This document shows, one piece after another, positions 1 through 10,200 of a stretch of DNA of 64,000 bases. Both the position numbers and the translations under genes were made by a program. The notes beneath the pieces are model-generated. The model was not told where the DNA came from. It saw only the letters and a program-made list of their open reading frames with translations, and did not search any database. How positions within the stretch are numbered: the stretch's first letter is position 1; each line of letters opens with the position of its first letter. This DNA comes from Saprospiraceae bacterium (GTDB taxonomy: Bacteria; Bacteroidota; Bacteroidia; Chitinophagales; Saprospiraceae). The stretch lies in NCBI GenBank assembly GCA_013001595.1, contig JABDMH010000073.1, positions 124,001 through 188,000 on the forward strand. The letters run 5' to 3'.

Positions 1-540
1 TTCCTTACGCTGATTGGATCGCCAGAGGTTTTCGATCTTTTCAATAGCCCTTTTCGGCACCACCCTAGGCACTTTTATGAAATGGCAGCGGACAATAGTC
101 GACTCAAGCAAGTACTGAGATTTATTCTCTTCGTAATAGGCTTCTAACTCCTGGTTGTCAATGAGGGTATCCAGAAGTGATTCTACCACTGTCTTCTCAT
201 ACTGATGCATAACAAGTGAGGCGGCATAATCCTGTACCAACCGATCAATAGCTAAATCGGGTGGAATGTTCTTTTCTGCCTCATGCATCATCACACTCTC
301 TCTTGCCCAACGGTCTATGTATGCGTTTCGTATCAATATGCTGTCTTCTGGTTTACTGTCCGTTGGGATGATGGATAGAACCTCCGATTCATAGAGCTTC
401 TTATCAAAAACTTGAGCAACTAATTTGTCAGATCTACCCGTACGATCGTAGCAGGAGGCCAAAAGCAGGGCAATCATCAATAGCCAAATTTGACCGGAAA
501 TTCCCTGGCAGCTACTCCTTGATAATCGAGCTAAGTACAT
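1..540 (-). CDS. Partial lipoprotein, probably PPIase/foldase-like (3' end outside window)
   Basis: The reading frame is open from the ATG at 540 down to base 1, giving about 180 residues, and it continues out of the window. The N-terminus has a short basic stretch, a hydrophobic core and a lipobox ending LLASC, so the mature protein is probably an outer-membrane or periplasmic lipoprotein. A second ATG at about 477 would start just before the hydrophobic core. The visible part is helical and charged, with no parvulin core yet. It overlaps the 3' end of the upstream parvulin gene by 29 bp, so the two are probably co-transcribed and translationally coupled. In Bacteroidota such a lipoprotein often sits in a run of SurA-like foldases; the foldase assignment is inferred from this context. 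Confidence 0.7.
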   Translation of the reverse strand, partial: MYLARLSRSSCQGISGQIWLLMIALLLASCYDRTGRSDKLVAQVFDKKLYESEVLSIIPTDSKPEDSILIRNAYIDRWARESVMMHEAEKNIPPDLAIDRLVQDYAASLVMHQYEKTVVESLLDTLIDNQELEAYYEENKSQYLLESTIVRCHFIKVPRVVPKRAIEKIENLWRSNQRKE

Positions 541-2446
541 CTTGGTTGACATTGATCTCATAAGCTGCCATGAGTTCATTAACCCATTCCTTTTCTAGAT
601 AATCCTGGTAATCGGCTATAATATATCCCCGCGCCTCCTCCAATGTTTTGGGCTGTGGAGGAATGATCTCGGCCACTCTCTTGATCTGCATTTGACCGTT
701 CTGTTCTTCTGGTGCAGTCATGGCGTATTTTTCCCAGCCAAGGCCCGCAGGTAATTCCTCTTTTTCTAAAAACTTGCCCTGCACCAAAACAAACTCTTCA
801 TTCTTGTTGATCTTCTTAATGATCTTTTGCGAGGACTTTTTGGCAGAAAGTTTCTTCACTTTGGCTACAACTGCTGGATCCTCACTATTGATGGTGATGG
901 TCTCCACCAATGCCTTTGCTGGCCACATATAGTTATTTGCATTACTTTCAAAGTACTTTCTCAGTCCAACACTATCTTCTGATGCACGGTCCCAGACATA
1001 CTCCTTAGTAACTTCAAAGAGCAGGATACCCTCGGCATATTCTCGCATCAAGGCTTTGAATTCGGGGTGCTTATCCTCGAGTTGTGATTCTTCAAAGGTT
1101 TTAAGTTGCTCAGAAATAAAATCATCATAGAGAACAGCAATGGCCTTTTGTGGAGCCAGGGATCTATTGATACGTAATCTTGCCGCTGTATTCTTAGTCA
1201 TAAAATCAAGCAACTGATCAACCTTCCATGTCTGCTTACCTACAGAAAATAACTCTTGATTGTCGAAGTCATTAGGTCTCTTCCATTTATACGATAGAAA
1301 ATCGGCACCTAGGTCCTTGATCAACTGTGCTCGGTCCCAATCTTTATCTACAAATGCATTCTCATCTTTGATCTTTTCTAGCATAGCATCCTCAGCAATC
1401 TGATAGCGACCATCTTTCTGGATCTCACTCTCCAGTGTCCTTCTCAGAGCCTCATAGGAGGGTACTGGTTTGGCACTGATCCTCTTGATAATATGCCACC
1501 CAAGAGATGTCTTAATGGGCCTACTGTGCGCACCATCCTCACGAATGCGAAAGGCAGTATTTTCAAAAACGCTCTCGTATTTGTTTATGCCAAAGAATCC
1601 CAGATAACCTCCACTTGCAGCAGTCCGATTATCTTGAGAATGAGCCTTAGCGAGCTGTTCGAAGTCTGCACCTTTTTCCAATTCTTGATAGAGTTTATCA
1701 ATTTTGTCCTTTGCGCCTGGTCCACTCCTAGCCAAGATGTGGGCCACTTCTATCTCTCCTCGCGCAGGTCTTTTTCCATCAACGCGGACTATGTGATAGC
1801 CTAGTTTTGATCGAATAGGCCTAGAATAGGTATTGCCGGGTAAACTGTACAAGGCAGTTTCTAATTGGTAAAATCCATCTGGCAGCATCGCTGTGACATA
1901 GCCTACTTTACCCTCATTTTTTGTCACTGTTTCATCTTCGGATGTCTCCAGGGCCACTTTTGCAAAATCTGCTCCAGACCTTAACCGATCCAGTACTTTC
2001 ATTGCACGTTGGTAGATGTCCTTTTCTCTTTGTTCACCAGCACCAGGAGGCACTTTGAATAAGATGTGGCTAAAGCTCACATCTTCCTGCATGCGTTCAT
2101 GAGCCTCTTTCATCAGTGATACCAACACTTCTTTATCCGATAGGTAGGTATTGGCCAGTTGCTTTCGATATCCCGCTAACTCATTATTGAGTGCATCCAC
2201 TGTATCCAACTTTAGCTGCTTGGCTTTGTACACCTTCAGTTTAAATTTCTTGTACAGGTCTAGATATTCCTCGACAGAAGATCTCGAAAAATCAGCTGCA
2301 TCCCGATTTGTTTTTTCGTAGATGTATAAAAACTCCTCAAGGTGTACCGGTTCTTCTTCAACTTGGAAAAGCACAGGATTTTGGGCTTCCGTAAAGGAAC
2401 CAATCACTACTAGACAAGCAGCAATAAACCACTTTAATGTATTCAT
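512..2446 (-). CDS. Peptidyl-prolyl cis-trans isomerase, SurA/PpiC type with two parvulin domains
   Basis: This is a periplasmic foldase that should isomerise prolyl bonds and chaperone outer-membrane proteins. I start it at the ATG at 2446, giving 644 residues, because a signal peptide follows directly (MNTLKWFIAACLVVIGS, cleavage near TEAQ). An in-frame GTG at 2485 only adds a polar extension. Two PpiC repeats follow each other at about residues 123-222 (FSHILFKV ... LGYHIVRV) and 232-330 (AHILARSG ... LGWHIIKR). An alpha-helical C-terminal half of some 300 residues follows, as in other Bacteroidota members of the family. The neighbouring lipoprotein gene overlaps its stop. Confidence 0.9.
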   Translation of the reverse strand: MNTLKWFIAACLVVIGSFTEAQNPVLFQVEEEPVHLEEFLYIYEKTNRDAADFSRSSVEEYLDLYKKFKLKVYKAKQLKLDTVDALNNELAGYRKQLANTYLSDKEVLVSLMKEAHERMQEDVSFSHILFKVPPGAGEQREKDIYQRAMKVLDRLRSGADFAKVALETSEDETVTKNEGKVGYVTAMLPDGFYQLETALYSLPGNTYSRPIRSKLGYHIVRVDGKRPARGEIEVAHILARSGPGAKDKIDKLYQELEKGADFEQLAKAHSQDNRTAASGGYLGFFGINKYESVFENTAFRIREDGAHSRPIKTSLGWHIIKRISAKPVPSYEALRRTLESEIQKDGRYQIAEDAMLEKIKDENAFVDKDWDRAQLIKDLGADFLSYKWKRPNDFDNQELFSVGKQTWKVDQLLDFMTKNTAARLRINRSLAPQKAIAVLYDDFISEQLKTFEESQLEDKHPEFKALMREYAEGILLFEVTKEYVWDRASEDSVGLRKYFESNANNYMWPAKALVETITINSEDPAVVAKVKKLSAKKSSQKIIKKINKNEEFVLVQGKFLEKEELPAGLGWEKYAMTAPEEQNGQMQIKRVAEIIPPQPKTLEEARGYIIADYQDYLEKEWVNELMAAYEINVNQDVLSSIIKE

Positions 2447-2484
2447 ACAATAATGACTTTGAAATACTTGGTTTTTTCGGGCCA

Positions 2485-2492
2485 CAAAAATA
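2485..2492 (-). promoter_or_regulatory. Candidate -7 promoter element of the foldase gene
   Basis: On the minus strand the sequence reads TATTTTTG, a full match to the Bacteroidota TAnnTTTG -7 element, about 40 bases before the chosen ATG at 2446. I see no well-spaced TTG -33 element. Transcription starting here would exclude the upstream GTG at 2485, which supports the ATG start. Confidence 0.45.
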
Positions 2493-2613
2493 CAATTTAT
2501 GTACCATTACCATTCCTCAACAATATCAGGAGGTAAACCCATTTTGGGAATGACAACTAAATAATGCGCTAAAACATCTTGAATACCCTTGGTTGATTTT
2601 CGTATGCCAATTT

Positions 2614-5070
2614 CTAATCGTAGGTGTAGATGCGCTTAATTCGTTCTGACAAGTTTGTAAATACTTCATACGGTATGGTATCCGCTGCCTTCGCTAGTGC
2701 TTCTACTGTGGGCCACTTGCCAAAAATAGTCACAGACATACCGACTACTATATCTGGTAAATTGGTTACATCTACCATGATCATATCCATACAGATGTTG
2801 CCAACTATCTCTGAGCGCATCCCGTTCAAGACAACTGCATAACGCCGGTTGCCCGCTTTTCGTATGAGTCCATCAGCATAGCCAACACCTACGATGGCCA
2901 GCCTCATAGGTGATTTTACTCTTTCCATTCGACCATACCCAATAGTATCTCCAGGATAAACATCCTTGAGTTGAGAGACGGTTGATTTGAGGGTGTGCAC
3001 CCTTTCCAAACTGCCTAATTCTGGTATTCCAATGCCATACATTCCAATACCAAGCCTTACCATATCGTATTGGGCATATGGGTGCCGCACGATTCCATGC
3101 GAATTTAGAATATGGCGAAGGGGTCTATAGGGTATCAGGGCCTCAAGTAGATCCGCAAATCTATCGAACCGCTCAATTTGTCTTCGGCTAAAATCATCTT
3201 CTTCTGCCAATTCGCTAGCAGCGAGGTGACTGAACAGACTGACTACCTCTAGGTGATTAGAATTTCTCAACAAATCGCCGATTTCAGCAATGTCTTCTTC
3301 AATAAATCCAAGACGGTTCATGCCCGTCTCCAACTTCAAATGTACATTCAGGGGTAGATCTGCTTGCCAGCTAAAGTTGACCATTGACTTAAGTTGTGGT
3401 ACGGAATATACCTCCGGCTCCAGGTCATAGGTTTGTAACAGATCGACCTGAGAAGCATCAACATTCAATACCATAATGGGTAGCTGAATGCCAGATTTAC
3501 GTAATTCAATGCCTTCATCCGGATATGCAACTGCCAAATAATCGATATTCCTGGAAGCAAGAAATCTTGCAATTTCAGTGCTGCCACTACCATATGCAGC
3601 AGCTTTGACCATGGCCATAATCTTTGTACCACCATTCAATAGTGATTCAAACGTCTTTAGGTTTCTGGCAAGTGCAGCAAGATTGATTTCAAGCACCGTG
3701 CGATGACGTTTCCGACTGAGCAATTGGGCTATCTGTTCAAGTGCAAAAGATCGGGCTCCTTTGATCAGAATTAGTTCGTCTTGAAACATAGTCGAGTCTA
3801 CGGCGACTACAAGCTCATCTACAGATTTGTAGAAAATCCTTTCAACCTCATCAGGAAGAAATGATGCTATTTTTTGAATTTCGGACCCTATCCCTATGAC
3901 CCGATTGAAAGCATGTTCAATCAGCAATCTAGCCACCCGCGCATATAGCTGATCAAGGGGTTGAGATTGCTGTAGGAAATCTGTCAAAATAATGGTCTTT
4001 TGACGCTGATTAGTCTGATACTTGGCAAAGGAAAGTGCAGCCGAAAGGGATTCAATATCGGCACTATACGCATCGTTGACGACAATACATCCATTGACGC
4101 CCTCCCTGACATCTAGCCGCATTTCAATGGGCGATAAATGCTTAAATACTACCGAATAGGAATCGATCTTTTCTCCCAGAACGGACAGGACGGCCATGCA
4201 ATGACATGCATTTTCTATTGAGCCCGGATCTTTAAAAGGGATCGATAGGACTCCTTGTTCTATGGAGGTTCGATAATTGAACATTGTATTTTGTGACGCC
4301 GTATCTACTTTTAAATACAAATCAGCATTGCGATTCTTCCTACTCCAGGTATAAGTAGGTATGCCAGCTCTTCGAAGAGCATCAAAGACCTCTTCATGAT
4401 CTAGGCATACTACCACTAACTCACATCGCTTAAACAACTGGCACTTCTCCCTAATTTTTTGGGCCCTATCTATAAACCCCTCATCATGAGCTGATCCGAT
4501 ATTGGTAAATATGCCCAAGGTGGGCTTAATGATCTTTTCGAGGTTGACCATTTCTCCCGGTCTAGAAATACCCGCCTCAAATATGGCAAGTTCGCAATCA
4601 TCATTAAGTTGCCAAACTGAAAAAGGCACACCGATCTGCGAGTTGTAGCTCTTGGGGGTTTTGACAATATAGAACCAAGGTGCGAGCAACTGAACTAGCC
4701 ATTCTTTGACTATCGTCTTTCCATTACTTCCAGTAATGCCAATGACCGGCATGTCAAAGTGTGCTCTATGACTTTCTGCCAATAGCTGCAAGGCATGGAT
4801 CACATCATCCACTTCAATGAAAACGGCATCCGGTAGACCTTGAGAATCGATCTTTTTAGATACCATAAATGCGGTGACCCCAGCAGCGTATAGATCAGGG
4901 ATAAAATCATGACCATCTTGACGAACCCCCTCAATGGCGAAAAAAAGTGTACGCTGAGGAAATTTGAGCTGGCGACTATCAAACAACAAAAATTCGATCT
5001 GGCTCGAGGATGCAGGTCCGATGAGGTCTCCATCGACAATACGGGCAATTGCATCAATAGCCAGACTCAT
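2614..5070 (-). CDS. Bifunctional UDP-MurNAc-tripeptide:D-Ala-D-Ala ligase / alanine racemase (MurF-Alr fusion)
   Basis: One 818-residue protein joins two steps of peptidoglycan precursor synthesis. The racemase half makes D-alanine from L-alanine. The MurF half adds D-Ala-D-Ala to UDP-MurNAc-tripeptide with ATP. The MurF part (about residues 1-450) carries the Mur ligase P-loop GITGSNGKT at 111-119 and later NDAYSA. The alanine racemase part (about 460-818) shows the PLP lysine motif MVKAAAYGSG near residue 487, then MNRLGF and GVGYADG. The lysine-site variant, with A and S where stand-alone enzymes have N and H, is usual for the fused form as I recall it. The fusion is characteristic of Bacteroidota. 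It follows purD by 11 bp and is probably co-transcribed. Confidence 0.95.
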   Translation of the reverse strand: MSLAIDAIARIVDGDLIGPASSSQIEFLLFDSRQLKFPQRTLFFAIEGVRQDGHDFIPDLYAAGVTAFMVSKKIDSQGLPDAVFIEVDDVIHALQLLAESHRAHFDMPVIGITGSNGKTIVKEWLVQLLAPWFYIVKTPKSYNSQIGVPFSVWQLNDDCELAIFEAGISRPGEMVNLEKIIKPTLGIFTNIGSAHDEGFIDRAQKIREKCQLFKRCELVVVCLDHEEVFDALRRAGIPTYTWSRKNRNADLYLKVDTASQNTMFNYRTSIEQGVLSIPFKDPGSIENACHCMAVLSVLGEKIDSYSVVFKHLSPIEMRLDVREGVNGCIVVNDAYSADIESLSAALSFAKYQTNQRQKTIILTDFLQQSQPLDQLYARVARLLIEHAFNRVIGIGSEIQKIASFLPDEVERIFYKSVDELVVAVDSTMFQDELILIKGARSFALEQIAQLLSRKRHRTVLEINLAALARNLKTFESLLNGGTKIMAMVKAAAYGSGSTEIARFLASRNIDYLAVAYPDEGIELRKSGIQLPIMVLNVDASQVDLLQTYDLEPEVYSVPQLKSMVNFSWQADLPLNVHLKLETGMNRLGFIEEDIAEIGDLLRNSNHLEVVSLFSHLAASELAEEDDFSRRQIERFDRFADLLEALIPYRPLRHILNSHGIVRHPYAQYDMVRLGIGMYGIGIPELGSLERVHTLKSTVSQLKDVYPGDTIGYGRMERVKSPMRLAIVGVGYADGLIRKAGNRRYAVVLNGMRSEIVGNICMDMIMVDVTNLPDIVVGMSVTIFGKWPTVEALAKAADTIPYEVFTNLSERIKRIYTYD

Positions 5071-5081
5071 GCGGTTATTGT

Positions 5082-6344
5082 TTATAGGTCAAAGCCAATG
5101 TCCGCTCTAAACGTCTTACCCTCAAATGATATTTCTGCTGCTTTCTGACGAGAAGCAATCAATGCGCTTTCCAAGTCGCTCCCAAACGAAGTCACTGCCA
5201 AGACCCGACCACCCGACGTCTGTAGCTCACCATCGACCATTTTAGTGCCCGCGTGAAAGAGCATACCTTGAGAGTGATCCTCTGCCTTCGCAATGGCTTT
5301 TCCCTTTTCATAGGATCCTGGATAACCCCCCGATGCTAAGACAATGGTGGCAGCAACCCTCTCATCAATTTCAATGGACTGTGCGGGTAGAGTGCCCTGA
5401 CAAGTGGCCATGCACAAGGCCACCAGATCTGATCTTAATCGAGGTAATACAGATTGGGTCTCTGGATCACCCATGCGACAATTATACTCAATCACCATGG
5501 GGTCACCATCTACATTGATCAGTCCAAAGAAGATAAACCCGCGATACTTTAATCCGTCAGCTTGAATGCCTTGAATGGTGGGTTCAATGATGCGCTCCCT
5601 CACTTTGGCCAGTAGCGATTCATCAACAAATGGAACCGGGGATACGGATCCCATACCACCTGTGTTTAGACCTGTATCACCCTCCCCGATGCGCTTATAG
5701 TCTTTGGCTATGGGCAAAAGCTTGTAGGACCTGCCATCCGTGAGTACAAACACTGAAAATTCGATCCCAGACAGGAAGCTTTCAATAACAACTTGAGCAC
5801 TAGCTCGTCCGAATTTTCCATTAAGCATGGCCTCAAACTCTTCGATCGCTGTATCATGATCAGAACAAATCAAGACCCCCTTTCCCGCTGCCAAACCATC
5901 GGCCTTTAAAACAATAGGCAGTGATTGTGCACGAATGAATTCAATTCCAGGTTGTAATTGGTCTAACGAAAATGATTGATAGCTGGCTGTAGGGATGTTG
6001 TGCCTTTGCATAAATTCTTTGGAAAACGCTTTGGATCCCTCCAACTGTGCACCCGAGGCATGTGGTCCTATGATGCAAAGTTTTGGAAATCGGGTCTCCA
6101 GCTCATCGACAATCCCTCTTACTAGTGGTACTTCTGGTCCAATAATGACTAGCTCTATGGTTCGATCCTCGATACAATCACCTACTGCTCTTGCGTCAGT
6201 AATGTCAATAGCTATGTTAGTACCATGTTGCTTGGTTCCCGCATTGCCAGGTGCAATAAAAAGCTGATCGAGTACAGGGCTCTGTGCAACCTTCCAAGCA
6301 AGCGCATGTTCTCTTCCTCCACTACCCAGAATCAAAATATTCAT
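5082..6344 (-). CDS. purD: Phosphoribosylamine--glycine ligase (GAR synthetase)
   Basis: PurD catalyses the second step of de novo purine synthesis: ATP-dependent joining of glycine to 5-phosphoribosylamine. The 420-residue length is normal. The N-terminal signature GSGGREHALAWK, the ATP-grasp region (VLKADGLAAGKGV) and the conserved NTGGMGSVSPVP and YNCRMGDPETQ motifs are all present, so the enzyme should be active. It is the first gene of a minus-strand pair with the MurF-Alr fusion 11 bp downstream. A TAnnTTTG element lies just upstream of the ATG. Confidence 0.97.
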   Translation of the reverse strand: MNILILGSGGREHALAWKVAQSPVLDQLFIAPGNAGTKQHGTNIAIDITDARAVGDCIEDRTIELVIIGPEVPLVRGIVDELETRFPKLCIIGPHASGAQLEGSKAFSKEFMQRHNIPTASYQSFSLDQLQPGIEFIRAQSLPIVLKADGLAAGKGVLICSDHDTAIEEFEAMLNGKFGRASAQVVIESFLSGIEFSVFVLTDGRSYKLLPIAKDYKRIGEGDTGLNTGGMGSVSPVPFVDESLLAKVRERIIEPTIQGIQADGLKYRGFIFFGLINVDGDPMVIEYNCRMGDPETQSVLPRLRSDLVALCMATCQGTLPAQSIEIDERVAATIVLASGGYPGSYEKGKAIAKAEDHSQGMLFHAGTKMVDGELQTSGGRVLAVTSFGSDLESALIASRQKAAEISFEGKTFRADIGFDL

Positions 6345-6367
6345 TTGTCAGAATCTATTTTGGAAAC

Positions 6368-6375
6368 CAAAGATA
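6368..6375 (-). promoter_or_regulatory. Candidate -7 promoter element of purD
   Basis: The minus strand reads TATCTTTG, an exact TAnnTTTG match 24 bases before the purD ATG. I see no TTG at the expected upstream distance, so the call rests on the -7 element and its position. It would drive purD and the MurF-Alr gene together. Confidence 0.45.
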
Positions 6376-6576
6376 GCTATCCCCTACCAACATTCTACGT
6401 AATCAACAACCGTAGTCAATTTAGCTTATAAAGAGCTTGAATAAGTCCGGCAAAATATCATCACATTAAGACTTTAACACATATAAATCCTATTTAAAAT
6501 CAAGTTATTAAAAATTACATAATTCTTTAATTGGTATGAATTTTGCAATGCTATATGTGGATATAATTCATAGGAG

Positions 6577-7170
6577 ATGATTGGATATGTGAAAGGCGCT
6601 ATCACTTACAAGTCGCCGACTTTTATCTATGTGGAGTGCAGCGGGGTGGGTTACCATGTAAACATCAGCTTGTTTACCTACAGCAAGATCGAAAAACTCG
6701 AGCATGTAAAACTGCTGACGCACCTTCATGTCAAAGAAGATGGACACACTTTGTTTGGCTTTTATGAAGCGGAGGAACGAAGTTTGTTTGTGCACCTACT
6801 CTCTGTTTCCGGTATCGGGCCGAATACAGCGCGGATCGTCTTATCCTCCATGGCACCACCAGATGTACGAGATGCCATTTTAACTGAAGATGAACTGGCT
6901 TTTAAGCAGGTCAAAGGCATTGGTGCTAAAACGGCTAAACAGATTATTCTTGATCTAAAGAGCAAAGTGTCCAAGATGGCAGGCGGTACAGATGTAACTA
7001 AATCAATCAGGGACAATACATTGGATGAAGAGGCGTTAAGTGCTCTATCGGCACTGGGATTTAACCGAAATCAAATTATAAAATCAATATCTGCGGTGCA
7101 TAAATCCGATACAAAGGCAGACACCCTGGAGGCCCTAATTAAAGCCGCGCTCAAAAGGTTGTCATCTTAA
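6577..7170 (+). CDS. ruvA: Holliday junction branch migration protein RuvA
   Basis: RuvA binds four-way DNA junctions as a tetramer and loads the RuvB motor during recombinational repair. The 197-residue protein has the N-terminal OB-fold (MIGYVKGAITYKSPTFIYVE), two helix-hairpin-helix motifs (SVSGIGPNTARIVLSS and VKGIGAKTAKQIILDLKSK) and the small C-terminal domain III that contacts RuvB (DEEALSALSALGF). The start is the ATG at 6577, preceded by TAGGAG. It sits directly upstream of sprA, a gene order I know from other Bacteroidota. Confidence 0.97.
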   Translation: MIGYVKGAITYKSPTFIYVECSGVGYHVNISLFTYSKIEKLEHVKLLTHLHVKEDGHTLFGFYEAEERSLFVHLLSVSGIGPNTARIVLSSMAPPDVRDAILTEDELAFKQVKGIGAKTAKQIILDLKSKVSKMAGGTDVTKSIRDNTLDEEALSALSALGFNRNQIIKSISAVHKSDTKADTLEALIKAALKRLSS

Positions 7171-7281
7171 AAATTGATGGCATTCACAATTCATTCCAGT
7201 GGCGGAAAAGAAATCAGAGAATATTACGTTGATACTTAATATTTGCACAACATCGGTGCACGAACCACGTACTGTATTTAA

Positions 7282-10200
7282 ATGAGGAGAAGCGGAACTA
7301 TTTTTTTTGTAATCGGGTGCTTGCTATTGATGGCGGAGCTGAAGGCTGATGTGAGCTTCGGTCACGGCCTGCCTGATCCATTCTCGCCTGCGGCTGCCCC
7401 AGTTGATACAATTCCGCCCATTTCAGACCGGATAAAACCCTTCACTGACAAGGATCAGAACCCTTTTGATCTTCGCGACCCAGAGATTGTCGATCAGAGT
7501 ATCGAATACGACCCTGAATCCGGACAATATCTCATCAGCGAAAAGATTGGTGATGACTTTTTTCGACAGCCCAGCTATATGTCATTCGATGAATACCTGG
7601 ACTATAAATCAAAACAACAAGAAAAGCAGTACTTCCAGCGATTGGCCGGTATCAATTCTGCCGGTGGGCAAATTGGAGCGAACGTAGATCCTATTAAAAA
7701 ATTTGACATCAGTAGTAGCCTGGTGGATCGGCTTTTCGGTGGAACCACAGTTGACCTCAACCCAAAGGGTAATATCGACCTTACTTTCGGGTATGACTAT
7801 CAAAATGTGGCCAATCCCGTGCTTCTGGAAAGACAACAACGTAATGGGGGCTTCGATTTCGATATGAACATCCGCATGAATATGGATGGGCAAATAGGAG
7901 AAAAACTAAAATTAAATACGAACTATAATACTCAAGCCACTTTTGATTTCGATCGACAATTGAAGCTGCAATATGACAGTGAAGCTTTTAGTGAAGATGA
8001 AATTCTTAAAAATATTGAAGCGGGCAATGTGAGCCTACCACTTAAAGGCTCCTTGATCCAGGGAAGTCAAGCACTCTTTGGCCTAAAAACCGACCTGCAA
8101 TTCGGTAAGCTCTGGCTGACAACCATTATTTCTCAGCAAAATTCTGAGCCCAAAAACCTAAAGATTGAGAAAGGCGCCCAAATCCAAGAGTTCCTGGTTG
8201 ACATTTTGGAGTATGATGAAAATCGTCACTTCTTTTTATCGCATTTTAATCGAGATATATTTGAACCGGGACTATCTAATCTTCCGCAGATCCAAAGTTT
8301 ATTCAAACTTACCAGGGTGGAGGTGTGGATCACCAACAATCGTCGAGAAATCCAAAATACCCGAAATATCGTAGCGCTTGCGGATCTTGGTGAATCCGAA
8401 AGGATGACGACCAATAACCCGATTTTCCAACCAAACAATGTGATTAATAATCCGGACATCTCAGGGAGGAGAGAACTGCCTGACAATGCTTCCAATCCGA
8501 TCTACGATGTTTTGACCCAAGATCCCATGATTCGAGATGCCGTGACCTCGGTTTCTACCCTTCAGTCTTCACCGTATCGACTGGTCAATTCACAAGATTT
8601 TGAGTCCGTTCGAGCCCGTCAGCTCAGACCTTCAGAATACACTGTAAATTATGACCTTGGATTTATCTCGATAAATACTAGCCTTCAGCCTGATCAGGTC
8701 CTTGGCATAGCCTATGAATACACCTACAACGGAGAAAAATTTCAGGTGGGTGAGCTGTCAACAGATTTTCCCAATGAAACAGAAGATGAATCGGTTTTGC
8801 TGGTCAAAATGTTAAAAAGTACCACTCAACGGGTGGATATACCTGCGTGGGACCTGATGATGAAAAATGTCTACAGCATTGGTGCTTTTCAAGTAAGCCG
8901 GGAAGACTTCTATCTAGATATTTTTTATGAAGATCCAGGAAAGGGTCTCAAAAGATTTCTACCGACAGGGGAGCTTGCGAGTAGGCCACTGCTAGACCTC
9001 TTCAACCTCGATAATCTCAACCCCCTAGGTGATCCTCAGCCAGATGGCTCTTTTGACTTTGTACCTGGTGTAACCATCTTCCCAAGCACCGGTAAGTTTA
9101 TGTTTCCCGTTCTAGAACCTTTTGGTTCATCCCTGGCTAAACAATTTAGCTCACCAGCCGAAGCTGCACCATATACCTTTCAACAGCTTTACGACAGTAC
9201 CATCTTTATCGCACAGGAATATCCTGATTTAAATCGCTTTACCATCAAAACCAGGTTTAAGTCGAGTGCCACCAATGAGTATTCATTGGGGGCATTTAAT
9301 GTTCCCAAGGGTTCGGTACGCGTGCAGGCGGGTGGTCAGTTGCTCGTAGAAGGGGTAGACTATGATGTAGACTATAACCTGGGTAAGGTCCGTATAGTCA
9401 ATGAAGCCTACTTGAACAGCAGCGTCCCGATCAATGTGTCTTTTGAAGACAATGCATTATTCAGCTTTAACCGTAAAACGATGTTGGGTCTTCGTGCTGA
9501 CTATGAAGTAAGCAAACATCTAAATCTGGGCTTCACCTACATGCACCTGTTCGAAAGACCTTTTACTCAGAAAGTAAATATTGGTGAAGACCCCATCAAT
9601 AATCGTGTCATTGGTTTGGACTTAAACTACAGTAAGGAAGCTCCGTGGTTGACACGTATGGTAGACAAAATTCCATTAATTAGCACCAAGGAGCCCAGCA
9701 ACATCACTTTTGCCGCTGAAGGAGCCATCATAAAACCTGGACATTCTAGGGCAATTAATGAAGAGGGGGAAAAAGGAGGGTCCCTTTATATTGACGACTT
9801 TGAAGGCAGCTCGATTGGGATCGATCTGCGGACACCTACTACAGAGTGGGTCATCTCCAGTATTCCACATAATGATAACCTCAACAACAATCCCAGGTTT
9901 CCGGAGTCTGACTTGACCAATAATCGCCTCTCAGGTGTAAACAGAGCTTTGATGAATTGGTATCGGATCGAGACCAACATTCGTGGTGGCTCAGGCCAGC
10001 TAGGACCCTTCACAGCACCGGTCAGCCAACAAGATATTTTTCCCAATCGCTCGCCGACCTTTGGCATCAATAATAACATTCAAACCTTTGACATACACTA
10101 TGATCCTACCCTACGGGGGCCTTATAATTTTGACGTGCCCAATGGCACTGAATACAGTGCAGGGCTAGGTGTCGAGGGTGAACTAAATGTACCTGAAACT